Positions 49,453 through 58,763 of a stretch of 64,000 bases of DNA are shown in pieces (the first letter of the stretch is position 1; each line of letters opens with the position of its first letter). This DNA is from DASZVB01 sp035545855 (GTDB taxonomy: Bacteria; Myxococcota_A; Polyangia; Polyangiales; Polyangiaceae). The position numbers and the translations under genes are program-made. The stretch is taken from the NCBI GenBank assembly GCA_035545855.1, contig DASZXK010000101.1:29842-93841 (forward strand), written 5' to 3'. A model generated the notes under the pieces. It saw nothing but the letters and a program-made list of their open reading frames with translations, had not been told where the DNA came from and did no database searches.

Positions 49453-51419
49453 GGGCGGCCCGCGCCCGGCGCGCGCTCGCCGCTCTCGCGCTCTTCGGGC
49501 CGCAGGCGGCGCGTGCGCAGGGCGAAGGCGACTCCAGCGTGACCGTGGAAGGGACGAGGACGTCCTCCGCGACCCGGGATTCGACCGTCGCGGCCACGGT
49601 CGTCTCCGGCGAGGAGCTCCGGGCGCCGGGCGCGAGCGCCGCCGACGTGCTCGCTCGCGTTCCGGGTGTCGAGGTATCGCGGACGGGCTCGAGCAGCGAT
49701 CTCGCGACGGCCGCCATCCGGGGTGCGACGAGCGCGGAGACGCCCGTGTACCTCGCCGGGGTGCGGCTGAACGACGACGTCACCGGAACCGCGGACCTCT
49801 CGACGCTCCCGCTCGGCGCGCTCGATCGCGTGGAGGTGTACCGGGGAAACGCCCCCCTCGCCGCCGATCGGCTCGGCATCGGAGGCGCCGTGTTCTTCGA
49901 GCCGCGTTTTCCGCGATCGACGGAGCTCTCCGCCGGAGCGGGGCTCGGGAGCTTCGGGGAGCGAGCGCTGTGGGTCACGGGAGCCGCGGCGAGCGAGCGC
50001 GCCGCGGCGCTCGTCACCGTGCGCCGCGAGGCAGCCGACCAGGACTACCCGTTCCGGGACGATCGCGGCGTGACGCATCGCCGGACGAACGCGGACTACG
50101 GAGCGACGGACGCGTGGAGCCTCGCTCGCTACTCCCTCGGCGCCGGCGCCCGGGTGACGACCGTGCTCCACGCCTACGATCGCGAGCAGGGCTCGCCGGG
50201 GCTCGCCGCGGTGCCGAACGAGCTCGCGCGGACCCGCGTCCGGAGGTTCCTCGCTGCCGCCACGGTCCGACTTCCCTGCGGGCACGATTCGGAAGGGACC
50301 GAGAGCTGCGCCGTCGAGCTCGTGACGAGCGCGCTCGCAGCGAAGACCGTGCTCTCCGATCCGCTGACGCTCCTCGACTCCGCGTCCCTCGTCGCCTCGG
50401 GTGGCGAGCGGTTCGAGGAACAGGCGCGACTGTCTCTCGCCGCGACGAGCTGGCTCGATCTCCAGGGCGCGCTCTCCGGCGCGCGCGACCGCATCGCCGT
50501 GGAGCGGCCCGGAGTCACGTCGCTCGAAGCCTCGCGCACGACGCTTCGCCCCGCGCTCGCCGGCACGATCCACGCCGGGGAGCACGTGGAGGTGACGGCC
50601 CTCGGTTCCGTCGAGTGCGAGGGAACGGCGGGCCCCGGGCGCTCGTCCTCGATCTGCGACACGGCGGAGCCCGGCGCGCGCCTCGGCCTGCTCGGCCGGC
50701 CGAGTCGGGCGCTCGACGTCCGCGCGAACGTCGGAAGGTACGGCCGCGTGCCGACGCTGGGGGAGCTCTACGGCGTGTCGGCCGTCGTGGTGGGAAACGC
50801 CGCGCTCGCGCCCGAACGCGGAGACGTGGTCGACGCCGGCTTCCACGTGCGCACCCGTCACCGAGCGGGATTTTCCGATTTCGACGCGGTCGGCTTCTAC
50901 CGGAGCGTGGAAGACCTGGTCGCCTACCGGCAGACGGTTCCGGGCGTGTTCGCGCCGTACAACGTCGGCAGGGCGCGCGTCCTCGGCCTCGAGCTTTCCG
51001 CTGCGTCGGACGTGTGGGACCTCCTCGGGAACACGATCTCCATGACGCTGCTCGACGCCCGCGACACGACGCCCGGACGAACGCTCGCGAACGACATCCT
51101 CCCCTTTCGTTCCCGGCTCGTGTTCACGGACTACACGGAGCTCCACACGAAGACGGGAACGCGGACCCTCGGCGTGGACCGCGCGGCGCTCGGGTTCCGG
51201 GTCACGCACCGCTCCTCGCGCTATGCGGACGAAGGCGGGCTCATCGTGATCCCCGCGCAGATGACCATGGACCTCGAGGCGACGGCGCTGTTCCTCCGTC
51301 GGGCCATCGCCGCGCGGGTTTCCTTCCGGAACATCCTCGATGCGCGCGAGGTGGACACCGTCGGCATGCCGCTCCCGGGACGGAGCGTGTACGGCACCCT
51401 GGAGGCAACATGGCGCTGA
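49449..51419 (+). CDS. TonB-dependent receptor of the cobalamin-riboswitch operon (BtuB-like)
   Basis: A 656-residue outer-membrane receptor: signal peptide to ARAQ, a TonB-box-like SVTVEGT near residue 28, then a plug (TVVSGEELRAPGASAADVLARVPGVEVSR, LDRVEVYRGNAPLAADRLGIGG) and a barrel of about 22 strands ending in YGTLEATWR. Riboswitch control and the propeller neighbours make it a candidate corrinoid transporter. The first ATG overlaps the stop of the gene before it. Confidence 0.85.
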   Translation: MRAARARRALAALALFGPQAARAQGEGDSSVTVEGTRTSSATRDSTVAATVVSGEELRAPGASAADVLARVPGVEVSRTGSSSDLATAAIRGATSAETPVYLAGVRLNDDVTGTADLSTLPLGALDRVEVYRGNAPLAADRLGIGGAVFFEPRFPRSTELSAGAGLGSFGERALWVTGAAASERAAALVTVRREAADQDYPFRDDRGVTHRRTNADYGATDAWSLARYSLGAGARVTTVLHAYDREQGSPGLAAVPNELARTRVRRFLAAATVRLPCGHDSEGTESCAVELVTSALAAKTVLSDPLTLLDSASLVASGGERFEEQARLSLAATSWLDLQGALSGARDRIAVERPGVTSLEASRTTLRPALAGTIHAGEHVEVTALGSVECEGTAGPGRSSSICDTAEPGARLGLLGRPSRALDVRANVGRYGRVPTLGELYGVSAVVVGNAALAPERGDVVDAGFHVRTRHRAGFSDFDAVGFYRSVEDLVAYRQTVPGVFAPYNVGRARVLGLELSAASDVWDLLGNTISMTLLDARDTTPGRTLANDILPFRSRLVFTDYTELHTKTGTRTLGVDRAALGFRVTHRSSRYADEGGLIVIPAQMTMDLEATALFLRRAIAARVSFRNILDAREVDTVGMPLPGRSVYGTLEATWR

Positions 51420-52690
51420 GATCCGCTGCGCTCGTCGCGGGCGCGTTCGTCGTGACGGCGTGCGACGTCCCGGCCCCCCGCGGCTCGGCCGGCGCGACCA
51501 TCCCCGACTCGGGCACCTTGACCGAGGCGTGCGGTCGCGGCGCCGTCGTGGTGGAGCAGCCGCTCGAAGACTACGGTTCGACGAACGTGGGGCTCGTCGC
51601 CTGGGACGGCACGGTGCTCGCGCCGTCGATCGCCGGGAGCTCGACGTCCTCGGTGGGGCTCACCGCGCCGCTGTCGGGCGACGTCGTGCCTCCGACGGCG
51701 CTCGTGACGGGCCCGGAGATCGTGCTCATCGATCGGAACCGCGCGGCGTCCAAGATCGTCTGGGTGAACGTCCAGACGGCGGCGCGGCGCGAGCTCTCGG
51801 TCGCGCCCGGCGGCTTCTACGCGAACCCCCACGACTACGTCGCGCTCTCCGAGACGAAGGCCTACGTCACGCGCTTCGGCTCGAATCCGGCGCCCGGCGC
51901 CGCGCCCCTCGACACGGGCAGCGACGTCGTCGTCGTCGATCCGTCCGTCCCGAAGCTCGTCGCCTCCATCTCGATGACGAGCTCGCTCGGCGACGACGCG
52001 GCCGTCGCCCTCCCCCGGCCCGACCGCATCGTCGTCGCGAACGGCCGGGCGTACGTGCTCCTCGGCGCGCTCGCCCGGGGTTTCACCTCGACCGTGCCGT
52101 CACGCCTCGCCGTCGTCGACACGGCCAGGGACGCGGTCACGGGCTCGCTCGTCCTTTCCACGTACCGGAACTGCGCCGGGCTCGCGCTCGCCCCCTCGGG
52201 GAAGCGCCTCTCCGTTCTCTGCTCGGGGACGATCGCCCAGACCTCCGCGAGCGATCTCGCCGACTCCGGCGTCGTCGTGGTGGACGTGTCCGTGGACCCC
52301 CCGAAGATCGAGAAAACGATCGACGCTTCCACCCTCGGCGCAGGACCCGTCGGCTTCTACGGGGACCACGCGAGCGACTCGGTGCTCCTCGTGCAGACGT
52401 TCGGGTACCGCACCGACGTCCCCACGCCGGACGCGGACGACACCGTGCAGGCGCTCGACGTGGAGACGGGCGCGACCACTTCGCTCCTCCGGTCCGGCGG
52501 CACGCCATTTTCCCTCGGTGGCATCGTCTGCGCGAGCGCGTGCGGGACCTGCTTCGTCGCGGACGCCGCGCGCGCGGGCGGCATCCTCCACCGTTTCACG
52601 GGCTGGTCCGAACGAACGCCCGAGGAGCAGGACGCCGTGAAGGTCGAGACGGATCCGGCGTACCCGCCCGAAACGCTCGGGCGCTTCTGA
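51410..52690 (+). CDS. Second beta-propeller lipoprotein of the cobalamin operon
   Basis: A 426-residue lipoprotein: lipobox VVTAC, then propeller-like blades: VLIDRNRAASKIVWVNVQT, AYVTRFGSNPAPG, DVVVVDPSVPKLVASI, RLAVVDTARDAVTGS, GVVVVDVSVDPPK, and a C-terminal CASACGTCF. It overlaps the receptor stop by ten bases and closes the operon. Together with the first propeller it brackets the receptor. GGAGG lies just upstream of ATG 51410. Confidence 0.8.
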   Translation: MALRSAALVAGAFVVTACDVPAPRGSAGATIPDSGTLTEACGRGAVVVEQPLEDYGSTNVGLVAWDGTVLAPSIAGSSTSSVGLTAPLSGDVVPPTALVTGPEIVLIDRNRAASKIVWVNVQTAARRELSVAPGGFYANPHDYVALSETKAYVTRFGSNPAPGAAPLDTGSDVVVVDPSVPKLVASISMTSSLGDDAAVALPRPDRIVVANGRAYVLLGALARGFTSTVPSRLAVVDTARDAVTGSLVLSTYRNCAGLALAPSGKRLSVLCSGTIAQTSASDLADSGVVVVDVSVDPPKIEKTIDASTLGAGPVGFYGDHASDSVLLVQTFGYRTDVPTPDADDTVQALDVETGATTSLLRSGGTPFSLGGIVCASACGTCFVADAARAGGILHRFTGWSERTPEEQDAVKVETDPAYPPETLGRF

Positions 52691-52693
52691 CGC

Positions 52694-53386
52694 TCACGGT
52701 ATCGACGTCGCGGACTTCTCGACCGGCGCGTCCGTCCCGAGAGACGCCGGGGCCGGCCCCTGAGAAGGCGACGCGACGGGCGCGAGCTTGCCGACCTGAC
52801 ATCGATCGCCGAGCCCGGTCGGAGACTTTCCGTAGGGAAGCTTCTTGTCGATGGGGCGGACGTAGACTTGGCCGTTCGCGGGGCGCGGAATGATGGCGCC
52901 GCTCGCGAGGGGACGGCCCGAGTACGCGCGCTCGACGACGACGACGATGTCCGACCCGACCGCCTCGTAGCCCCAGTACGACGCCCCGGTCGCCTGGTCC
53001 CCGGCCTCCGGGCACGCCAGGCCCGCCGACGACACGGCGATGACGAGCTGGCTCGAGGGGTTCGTGCGGGGTTTTTCTCCACTCCAGCGGAAACCGCCGT
53101 CCGCGGGCTGCCCCATCACCACGTTCAGGCACTTGCACGTCGTCGTGGGGGGGCCCTGATAGGAGAGATCCTGCCGGGAGCCGAGCAGGGCGAGCGCGGG
53201 CTGGTTCGCGTCGGCCGCGGCCTTCGTGCTCATGGCGGACATCTGGGTGTCCACCGGCTTGTCGAAGTCCTGGACCTCGGCGCTCGCGCTCGCGCTCGTG
53301 TTCACCTTTCCCTCGACGGACGCCGAGCAGCCGGCTCCGCCGAAGGCCAGCGGGACGAACGAGAGCACGAGAAACGCGGACTTCAC
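52694..53386 (-). CDS. Hypothetical lipoprotein
   Basis: A 230-residue lipoprotein with lipobox GGAGC, then a short acidic stretch and a beta-rich domain: TCKCLNVVMGQPADGGFRW, LVIAVSSAGLACPEAG, YWGYEAVGSDIVVVVE, and a Pro/Ser tail. Cys pairs may form one disulfide. No family recognised. It is transcribed away from the FliI/SctN-type gene and convergent with the cobalamin operon, three bases apart, so it belongs to neither by position. Confidence 0.65.
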   Translation of the reverse strand: MKSAFLVLSFVPLAFGGAGCSASVEGKVNTSASASAEVQDFDKPVDTQMSAMSTKAAADANQPALALLGSRQDLSYQGPPTTTCKCLNVVMGQPADGGFRWSGEKPRTNPSSQLVIAVSSAGLACPEAGDQATGASYWGYEAVGSDIVVVVERAYSGRPLASGAIIPRPANGQVYVRPIDKKLPYGKSPTGLGDRCQVGKLAPVASPSQGPAPASLGTDAPVEKSATSIP

Positions 53387-53449
53387 GGGCGAAAGCGTCG
53401 CACCTCGGCTCCCGCTTGGGCAAGCTTTGGGCGTGGTACGGTGCGGCCC

Positions 53450-54772
53450 GTGAACGCGAGGGTGGACTTCACGGCGCTCCGGGAGGAACTCGCCCGGACC
53501 GGCGCGACTCGCGCCGAAGGGCGCGTGGAGGGTGTCACGGGCCTCGCGATCACGGCGACCCTCCCCGGCGCCCGGATGGGAGACTTGGTCACCGTCGGAC
53601 GGCGCGGCGCCCCGCTGCTTGCGGAAGTGTCCGGGTTCCACGGGGGCCGCGTCACCCTGCTCCCCCTCGGGGACACGGCGGGCGTCGGCGCGGAAGATCC
53701 GGTCGAGTCCACGGGCGGGCCGCTCGAGATTCGCGTCGGGGACGCCCTCTTCGGTCGCGTGCTGGACGGCCTCGGGCGACCGCTCGACGATGGGGGGCCC
53801 GTCTCGGGGAGAGCCACGCCCGTCGCCGGGAACCCGCCCGCGCCGCTCCGGCGAACCGCGGTCGAGGAAGCGCTGCCGACCTCCGTCCGCGCCATCGACG
53901 GGCTCCTCACGCTCGGCGTCGGGCAGCGGGTCGGGCTGTTCTCGGGATCCGGGGTCGGCAAGAGCACCCTCCTCGGCGCGCTCGCGAGAGGCGCGTCGGC
54001 GGACGCCGTCGTCGTCGCTCTGGTCGGCGAGCGCGGCCGAGAGGTCCGGGATTTCGTGGAGCGCATCCTGCCTGCCGCCCGGGAGCGCGCGGTGTTCGTC
54101 GTCGCGACCAGCGACGCACCGGCCGTGGAGCGCATCCGCGCCGCAGAAGTGGCCACCACGGTTGCCGAATCTTTCCGTGACGAAGGGCGCCGCGTGCTCC
54201 TCCTCGTGGACTCCATCACCCGCGTCGCACGCGCGCAGCGAGAGGTGGGGCTCGCGTCCGGGGAGCCGCCGGCGCGCCGCGGCTTTCCGCCGAGCGTCTT
54301 CGCGATGCTTCCGCGCCTGCTCGAGCGCGCGGGGCAAGGCGAGCGCGGCAGCATCACGGCGCTCTACACCGTCCTCGTGGAAGGAGACGACCTCGACGAA
54401 CCGGTGACGGACGAGGTGCGGGGCATCCTGGACGGGCACGTCGTCCTGTCGCGACGGCTCGCGAGCGAGCACCATCATCCGGCGATCGACGTCCCCGCCT
54501 CGCTCTCCCGGGTGATGCCGCGGGTCGTCTCGGCGCGCCACGCGGACGCCGCCGGGAGGATCCGTGCGCTCCTCGCCGCCTATGAAGACAAGCGGGAGCT
54601 GGTGACGCTCGGCGCGTACCAGGCGGGCGGCGATCCGCGGTTGGATCGCGCACTCCGGGCCTTGCCGGATCTCCGCCGCTTCCTCGTGCAGGCGGAGGGG
54701 GAAGTCGCGCCGTTCGACGCCACGGTCGAGGCTCTGGTCGGGCTCGCCGAGCGGCACGGAAGCGCCCCGTAG
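53450..54772 (+). CDS. FliI/SctN/YscN-type ATPase
   Basis: A 440-residue protein. Walker A is GSGVGKST (166-173), followed by VGERGREVRDF, a Walker B LLLVDS (Asp254), SITRVARAQREVGLASGEPP, and SITALYTVLVEGDDLDEPV, all standard for the ATPase of flagellar and type III secretion systems. F1-beta-like N- and C-terminal parts are present. No other flagellar or secretion gene is in the 64 kb window, and the downstream genes encode LysM, DUF58 and vWA proteins. Start at GTG 53450; GTG 53441 is possible. What it powers here is unclear. Confidence 0.88.
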   Translation: MNARVDFTALREELARTGATRAEGRVEGVTGLAITATLPGARMGDLVTVGRRGAPLLAEVSGFHGGRVTLLPLGDTAGVGAEDPVESTGGPLEIRVGDALFGRVLDGLGRPLDDGGPVSGRATPVAGNPPAPLRRTAVEEALPTSVRAIDGLLTLGVGQRVGLFSGSGVGKSTLLGALARGASADAVVVALVGERGREVRDFVERILPAARERAVFVVATSDAPAVERIRAAEVATTVAESFRDEGRRVLLLVDSITRVARAQREVGLASGEPPARRGFPPSVFAMLPRLLERAGQGERGSITALYTVLVEGDDLDEPVTDEVRGILDGHVVLSRRLASEHHHPAIDVPASLSRVMPRVVSARHADAAGRIRALLAAYEDKRELVTLGAYQAGGDPRLDRALRALPDLRRFLVQAEGEVAPFDATVEALVGLAERHGSAP

Positions 54773-54829
54773 CCGAACGCTCGCGTCCGGCGCTCGCAAT
54801 CCGGGCGAGTGGAGGTAGGCTCGCGGGCG

Positions 54830-55753
54830 ATGTCCGGCATCCGGCCACCCAGGGCGCTCGGCGCGCTCGTCACGCTCGGCGCGCTCCTCCTCGCGCCCCG
54901 CGACGGGCTCGCGTTCGTCCACGTGGCGAAGCCAGGGGACACGCTCGCGTCCGTCGCCGAGCGCGTCTACGGGCGGATCCAGTACGAGCGGCTGCTCGTC
55001 GCCGCGAACGAGCTCGACGTTCAGGGCGGACTCTCCCTGGTGCCGGGCATGCGCCTCGAGATCCCCGCGGTCTCCTATCGGAGGATCACGAAGGGAGACA
55101 CGTGGGCCGCCATCGCCGCGGAGCTCCTCGGGTCGCCGAAGCGCGCCGACGTGCTCGCCATCGCGAACGGCACGAATCCGTGGCTCCCCACGGAAGACGG
55201 CGCGGAGATCGTCGTGCCGTACAACCTCCGTCTCATCGTCACGTCGCCCGACACGCTGCCGCAGGTCGCCTACCGCTACCTCGGAGACGCGAAGAAGGCG
55301 TGGATGCTCGAACAGTACAACCAGCTGAAGGGAATCGAGCTCCGCCGCGGCGACGTGATCCTGGTCCCGCTCACCGATCTCCCGCTCACCGAGGAGGGCA
55401 AGAAGGAAGCCCGCGCGGCAGCGATCGCGGAAGCGACGGAAAGTCGGGGCGAGACCCGCGCCGGGCAGCGCAAGGTCGCGTCCGAGCTCCCCGCTCTCCT
55501 CGCGGACGTGCGCGGCGGCAGATACGTCGAGGCCGTCCGGCGAGGCACTGGGTTCCTCTCCGCGACGGATCTCACGACCCCCGAGCTCGCCGTCATCCAC
55601 CGGCAGCTCCTCGAGGCGTACGTCGCCCTCTCCGCGGCCGGTCTCGCGTCGGCGGAGTGCGACGCCTGGCGCAAGGCCGATCCGAGCGCCTCGCTGGATC
55701 CGAACTGGGTGAGCCCGAAGATCATCGCCGCGTGCCGGCGCCCCGAGCCGTGA
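54830..55753 (+). CDS. LysM-repeat protein, exported
   Basis: A 307-residue exported protein: signal peptide to GLA, then three LysM-like units: VHVAKPGDTLASVAERVYG (30-79), YRRITKGDTWAAIAAELLG (83-131) and a weaker one near 135-181 (TLPQVAYRYLG). The C-terminal 110 residues are helical with two Cys. LysM domains bind peptidoglycan glycan chains. It follows the ATPase gene by 57 bases and overlaps the DUF58 gene by four (GTGA). ATG 54830 is preferred; GTG 54809 is possible. Confidence 0.85.
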   Translation: MSGIRPPRALGALVTLGALLLAPRDGLAFVHVAKPGDTLASVAERVYGRIQYERLLVAANELDVQGGLSLVPGMRLEIPAVSYRRITKGDTWAAIAAELLGSPKRADVLAIANGTNPWLPTEDGAEIVVPYNLRLIVTSPDTLPQVAYRYLGDAKKAWMLEQYNQLKGIELRRGDVILVPLTDLPLTEEGKKEARAAAIAEATESRGETRAGQRKVASELPALLADVRGGRYVEAVRRGTGFLSATDLTTPELAVIHRQLLEAYVALSAAGLASAECDAWRKADPSASLDPNWVSPKIIAACRRPEP

Positions 55754-56664
55754 AAGCGACGAACCTCCGTCAGGCGCTCGACTGGGGACGGCTCGGGCCG
55801 CTCCGCCTCCGCGCGCGCGAGGTGGCCGAAGGGCTCTATTCCGGGCCGCACCGGAGCGTCCGGCGCGGGTCCGGCGTCGAGTTCGGCGGTCACCGAAACT
55901 ACGTCGCGGGCGACGACCTCCGGTTCATCGATCGACGCGCCGTGATGCGGCACGATCGGCTCCTCGTGCGCGAGTTCGAGACGGAGACGGACCGCGGGAT
56001 CCGGTTCTTGATCGATGCCACGCGTTCCATGGCGTACCGGAGCGACGGCGCGCCCGGGGCGAAGCTCGCCTTCGCGTCCCTCATCGCCGCAGCGCTCGCG
56101 CGAGTCGCCCTTTCGGGTCACGACGCCGTCTCGCTCGACTGGATCGGGGGCGCGGACGCGAGGCCCCTCGCGAGCACGGGCGGCACGGATGCGTTCGACC
56201 GACTCGTCACGGCCCTCGAGCCCGCGACCGCATCCGGTGACGTCCACGACGACCTCGCGTCGGTGGACCGTTCGGTCGCTCGCGTGACCCGGCGTACCCG
56301 GCGCGGCACCGTCGTCGTCGTCCTGAGCGACTTCCTGGATCTCCCGGACGGCTCCCTGTCGCGGATCGCGTCGCTCGCCTCCGGAGGCCGCGCGCTCGTC
56401 GGCGTGAGGGTCCTCGACCCGGCGGAGGTGAGCTTTCCGTTCGACGGGCCCGTTCGCCTTCGCGCGAGCGAGGGGGACTTCGAGATCGAGACGGACGCGG
56501 GCGCGGCGCGCACGGCGTACCTCGCGCGGTTCCGCGAAGCGACGTCGGCGCTCGAAGCGGAGTTCGCTCGCCACGGGGCCCGCTTCGTCGACGCCACGAC
56601 GACGGACGATCCGGTCGCCACCGTCGGGAACGTGCTCTCGGCTCTCGAGCGGAGCGCCCCGTGA
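55750..56664 (+). CDS. DUF58 domain protein
   Basis: A 304-residue protein with the DUF58 landmark: EFGGHRNYVAGDDLRFIDRRAVMRHDRLLVREFETETD, followed by a vWA-like part with LIDATRSMAY and VVVLSDFLDLPDGS. DUF58 proteins normally sit beside MoxR ATPases and vWA membrane proteins in envelope-stress or protein-maturation loci. Here the vWA partner follows but no MoxR gene is present; the FliI/SctN-type ATPase is upstream. Translation couples on both sides. Confidence 0.85.
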   Translation: MKATNLRQALDWGRLGPLRLRAREVAEGLYSGPHRSVRRGSGVEFGGHRNYVAGDDLRFIDRRAVMRHDRLLVREFETETDRGIRFLIDATRSMAYRSDGAPGAKLAFASLIAAALARVALSGHDAVSLDWIGGADARPLASTGGTDAFDRLVTALEPATASGDVHDDLASVDRSVARVTRRTRRGTVVVVLSDFLDLPDGSLSRIASLASGGRALVGVRVLDPAEVSFPFDGPVRLRASEGDFEIETDAGAARTAYLARFREATSALEAEFARHGARFVDATTTDDPVATVGNVLSALERSAP

Positions 56665-58730
56665 GCTTCGCCGTCTGGGCAGCGCTCGCGATCGTCGGCC
56701 TCGTCGTGGGTCCGGTGATCGCGCACCTCCTCCGGCGCGGCAGAACGAAGGAGCGAGAGTTTCCGCCCGTCCGCTGGGCGCTGCCCCTCACGAGCAACGC
56801 CCGCGAGCGGAGCCGACTCGAAGACCGGCCCCTCCTCGCGCTCCGGACGCTGATGATCGTGAGCCTGGCGGTCCTCGGCGCCATGCCGCTCGTGCGCTGC
56901 GAGCGACTGTCGCTCGCGCGGACGTCGGGCGGGTCGGTCGCCCTCGCCGTGGTCCTGGACGACTCGTTCAGCATGCGGGCCGCGTCGCCGAACGGCGCCT
57001 CGCGATTCTCGCGCGCCTTCGCCGGCGCCGAGCAGCTCTTCCGCTCGGCGCGACCCGGTGATTCGCTCGCGATCGTCCTCGCCGGGAAGCCGGCGCGCGT
57101 GCTCCTGTCGCCGACGACCGACCTCGACACCGCTCGGCGGACCCTCGCCGACGTCGTGGTCTCGGATCGCTCCACGGATCTCGTCGAGGCCGTGGCGCTC
57201 GCGCGAAATACGATTCGCTCCTCGCCGCAGAAGGACCACAAGGTCGTCGTGTTGAGCGACCTCGCCGGCGAAGCCATCCCCGAGGGCACGCCGTTCGCCG
57301 AGACGCCCCTCGCCGACCTCGCGAAGCCGGCGAGCGACTGCGGGATCACGACGGCGGACCGCCACGGAACCCGCGTCGACGTGGTCGTGGCCTGCAGCGA
57401 CGAGGACGCCGCGCGGCACCGCACCGTGGACGCCGTGGTGGCGACGGGAGCGGCGCCGAACGCCGTGCCCGACGGCGGGGGACGTCTCGCCGCACCGGGC
57501 GAAGTCGTCGGACACGGAACGCTGTCCCCGCGGGCCGGCGAGCAGCACGTCACGCTCGACGTGGGAACGGTCTCGGCGGTTCTCGACGTTCGCCTGACGG
57601 GCAGCGACGCGGCCCGGGAAGACGACGACGCTCCGGTCTCCGACGAGCCCGCGGCGCCGGCCGTCGCGGTCGTCGCCGACACTCGCACCGCCGGCGCGAC
57701 GACGGGCGGCCCCACGGTCGTCGAGCAGGCGCTCGCCGCGCTCGGCGGGAGCTGGGTCGTGCGTCCGCTCGAGCTCATCCCCGACGACGAGGGTGGATAC
57801 AAGGGCGTCGCCGCCCTCGTCCTCGACGACCCTCGGGGGCTCTCGCCGACGGCGCGAACGGCGCTCTCGAAGTTTCTGTCTCGCGGCGGCGTCGCTGCCG
57901 CGTTCATCGGGCCGCGGGGCTCGAGCACGGATCTCGGATCGCCGCTCGATCCGTTCGCCCACGGGACGGTGCGGTTCGAGTCGGCGCCCGGCATGGGCGT
58001 GGACCCGGCGAGCGTGGCCTGGCTCGGCGCCGAGAGCACCAGCCTCCAGGCACTGGTCCGGCGTGGTCGCGCGCGTCTCGACGGCACGGAGCTCGAGGGC
58101 GCACGCGTGGTCGGGCGCTTCACGGACTCCGTGCCGTTCCTCGTCGAGCGGGCAGTGGGGCGCGGCCTGTGCCTGACCGTCGGACTCCCCGCGTCCCTCG
58201 AGGAGAGCGACTTCGCCGTGCGGCCGGGGTTCCTGTCCATTCTGGACCACGTGCTCCGGCAAGCCGATCAGCGGAAGGGGTCGAAGAGAACGGCGGCGGG
58301 AGTCCCCTGGACGTTCCCCGGCGCCGCACGCGTCGTCGTGGAAGGCCCGGAGGGACCGGTCCCCGTGACGTCCGTCCACCGGAACGATGCGTGTGCCGAC
58401 GCGACGGGCCGCTGCGACGCGGCCGCGCTCCAGGCGACGCCGGCGCTTCACGGGAGGTACCGCGTCGTGCTCGACGGAGAGCAGGAACTCCGCACCGTCA
58501 CTCTCGACCCCGCGGAGCTACTCGCCGCGCCCCGGGAGCCGTCGCCGGGAACGGGCTCGACCTCGGGAGGAGCAGGTGCCCTCGTTTCGGCCTCGAGAGA
58601 GACGGCGCTCGTGCTCCTCGCATTCGTCCTAGCGGAAGTCTCTCTCCGCATTGGACGTCGATGGGCAGCCCGGACCCGCGGTCGCCCCGGGAGTCCCATC
58701 GGTCCGGAGCGCTCGCCGGCGGAGCCGTGA
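56661..58730 (+). CDS. BatA-like vWA membrane protein
   Basis: A 689-residue protein: two N-terminal membrane helices (VWAALAIVGLVVGPVIAHLL, and near 60-78) in the Aerotolerance/BatA arrangement, then a vWA domain with MIDAS D100-x-S102-x-S104 (VVLDDSFSM) and LVEAVALAR, followed by beta-rich segments and a last transmembrane helix near 660. Such proteins bind metal-dependent partners in MoxR loci. Starts at GTG 56661 overlapping the DUF58 stop. Confidence 0.85.
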   Translation: MSFAVWAALAIVGLVVGPVIAHLLRRGRTKEREFPPVRWALPLTSNARERSRLEDRPLLALRTLMIVSLAVLGAMPLVRCERLSLARTSGGSVALAVVLDDSFSMRAASPNGASRFSRAFAGAEQLFRSARPGDSLAIVLAGKPARVLLSPTTDLDTARRTLADVVVSDRSTDLVEAVALARNTIRSSPQKDHKVVVLSDLAGEAIPEGTPFAETPLADLAKPASDCGITTADRHGTRVDVVVACSDEDAARHRTVDAVVATGAAPNAVPDGGGRLAAPGEVVGHGTLSPRAGEQHVTLDVGTVSAVLDVRLTGSDAAREDDDAPVSDEPAAPAVAVVADTRTAGATTGGPTVVEQALAALGGSWVVRPLELIPDDEGGYKGVAALVLDDPRGLSPTARTALSKFLSRGGVAAAFIGPRGSSTDLGSPLDPFAHGTVRFESAPGMGVDPASVAWLGAESTSLQALVRRGRARLDGTELEGARVVGRFTDSVPFLVERAVGRGLCLTVGLPASLEESDFAVRPGFLSILDHVLRQADQRKGSKRTAAGVPWTFPGAARVVVEGPEGPVPVTSVHRNDACADATGRCDAAALQATPALHGRYRVVLDGEQELRTVTLDPAELLAAPREPSPGTGSTSGGAGALVSASRETALVLLAFVLAEVSLRIGRRWAARTRGRPGSPIGPERSPAEP

Positions 58731-58763
58731 TCCCGGAAACGGGCCGTGATACGGGAGCGGCCC

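Noticed and set aside
53450..54772. Evidence for a type III secretion or flagellar cluster
   Set aside because: Only the ATPase is present; no ring, export or needle genes within the window.
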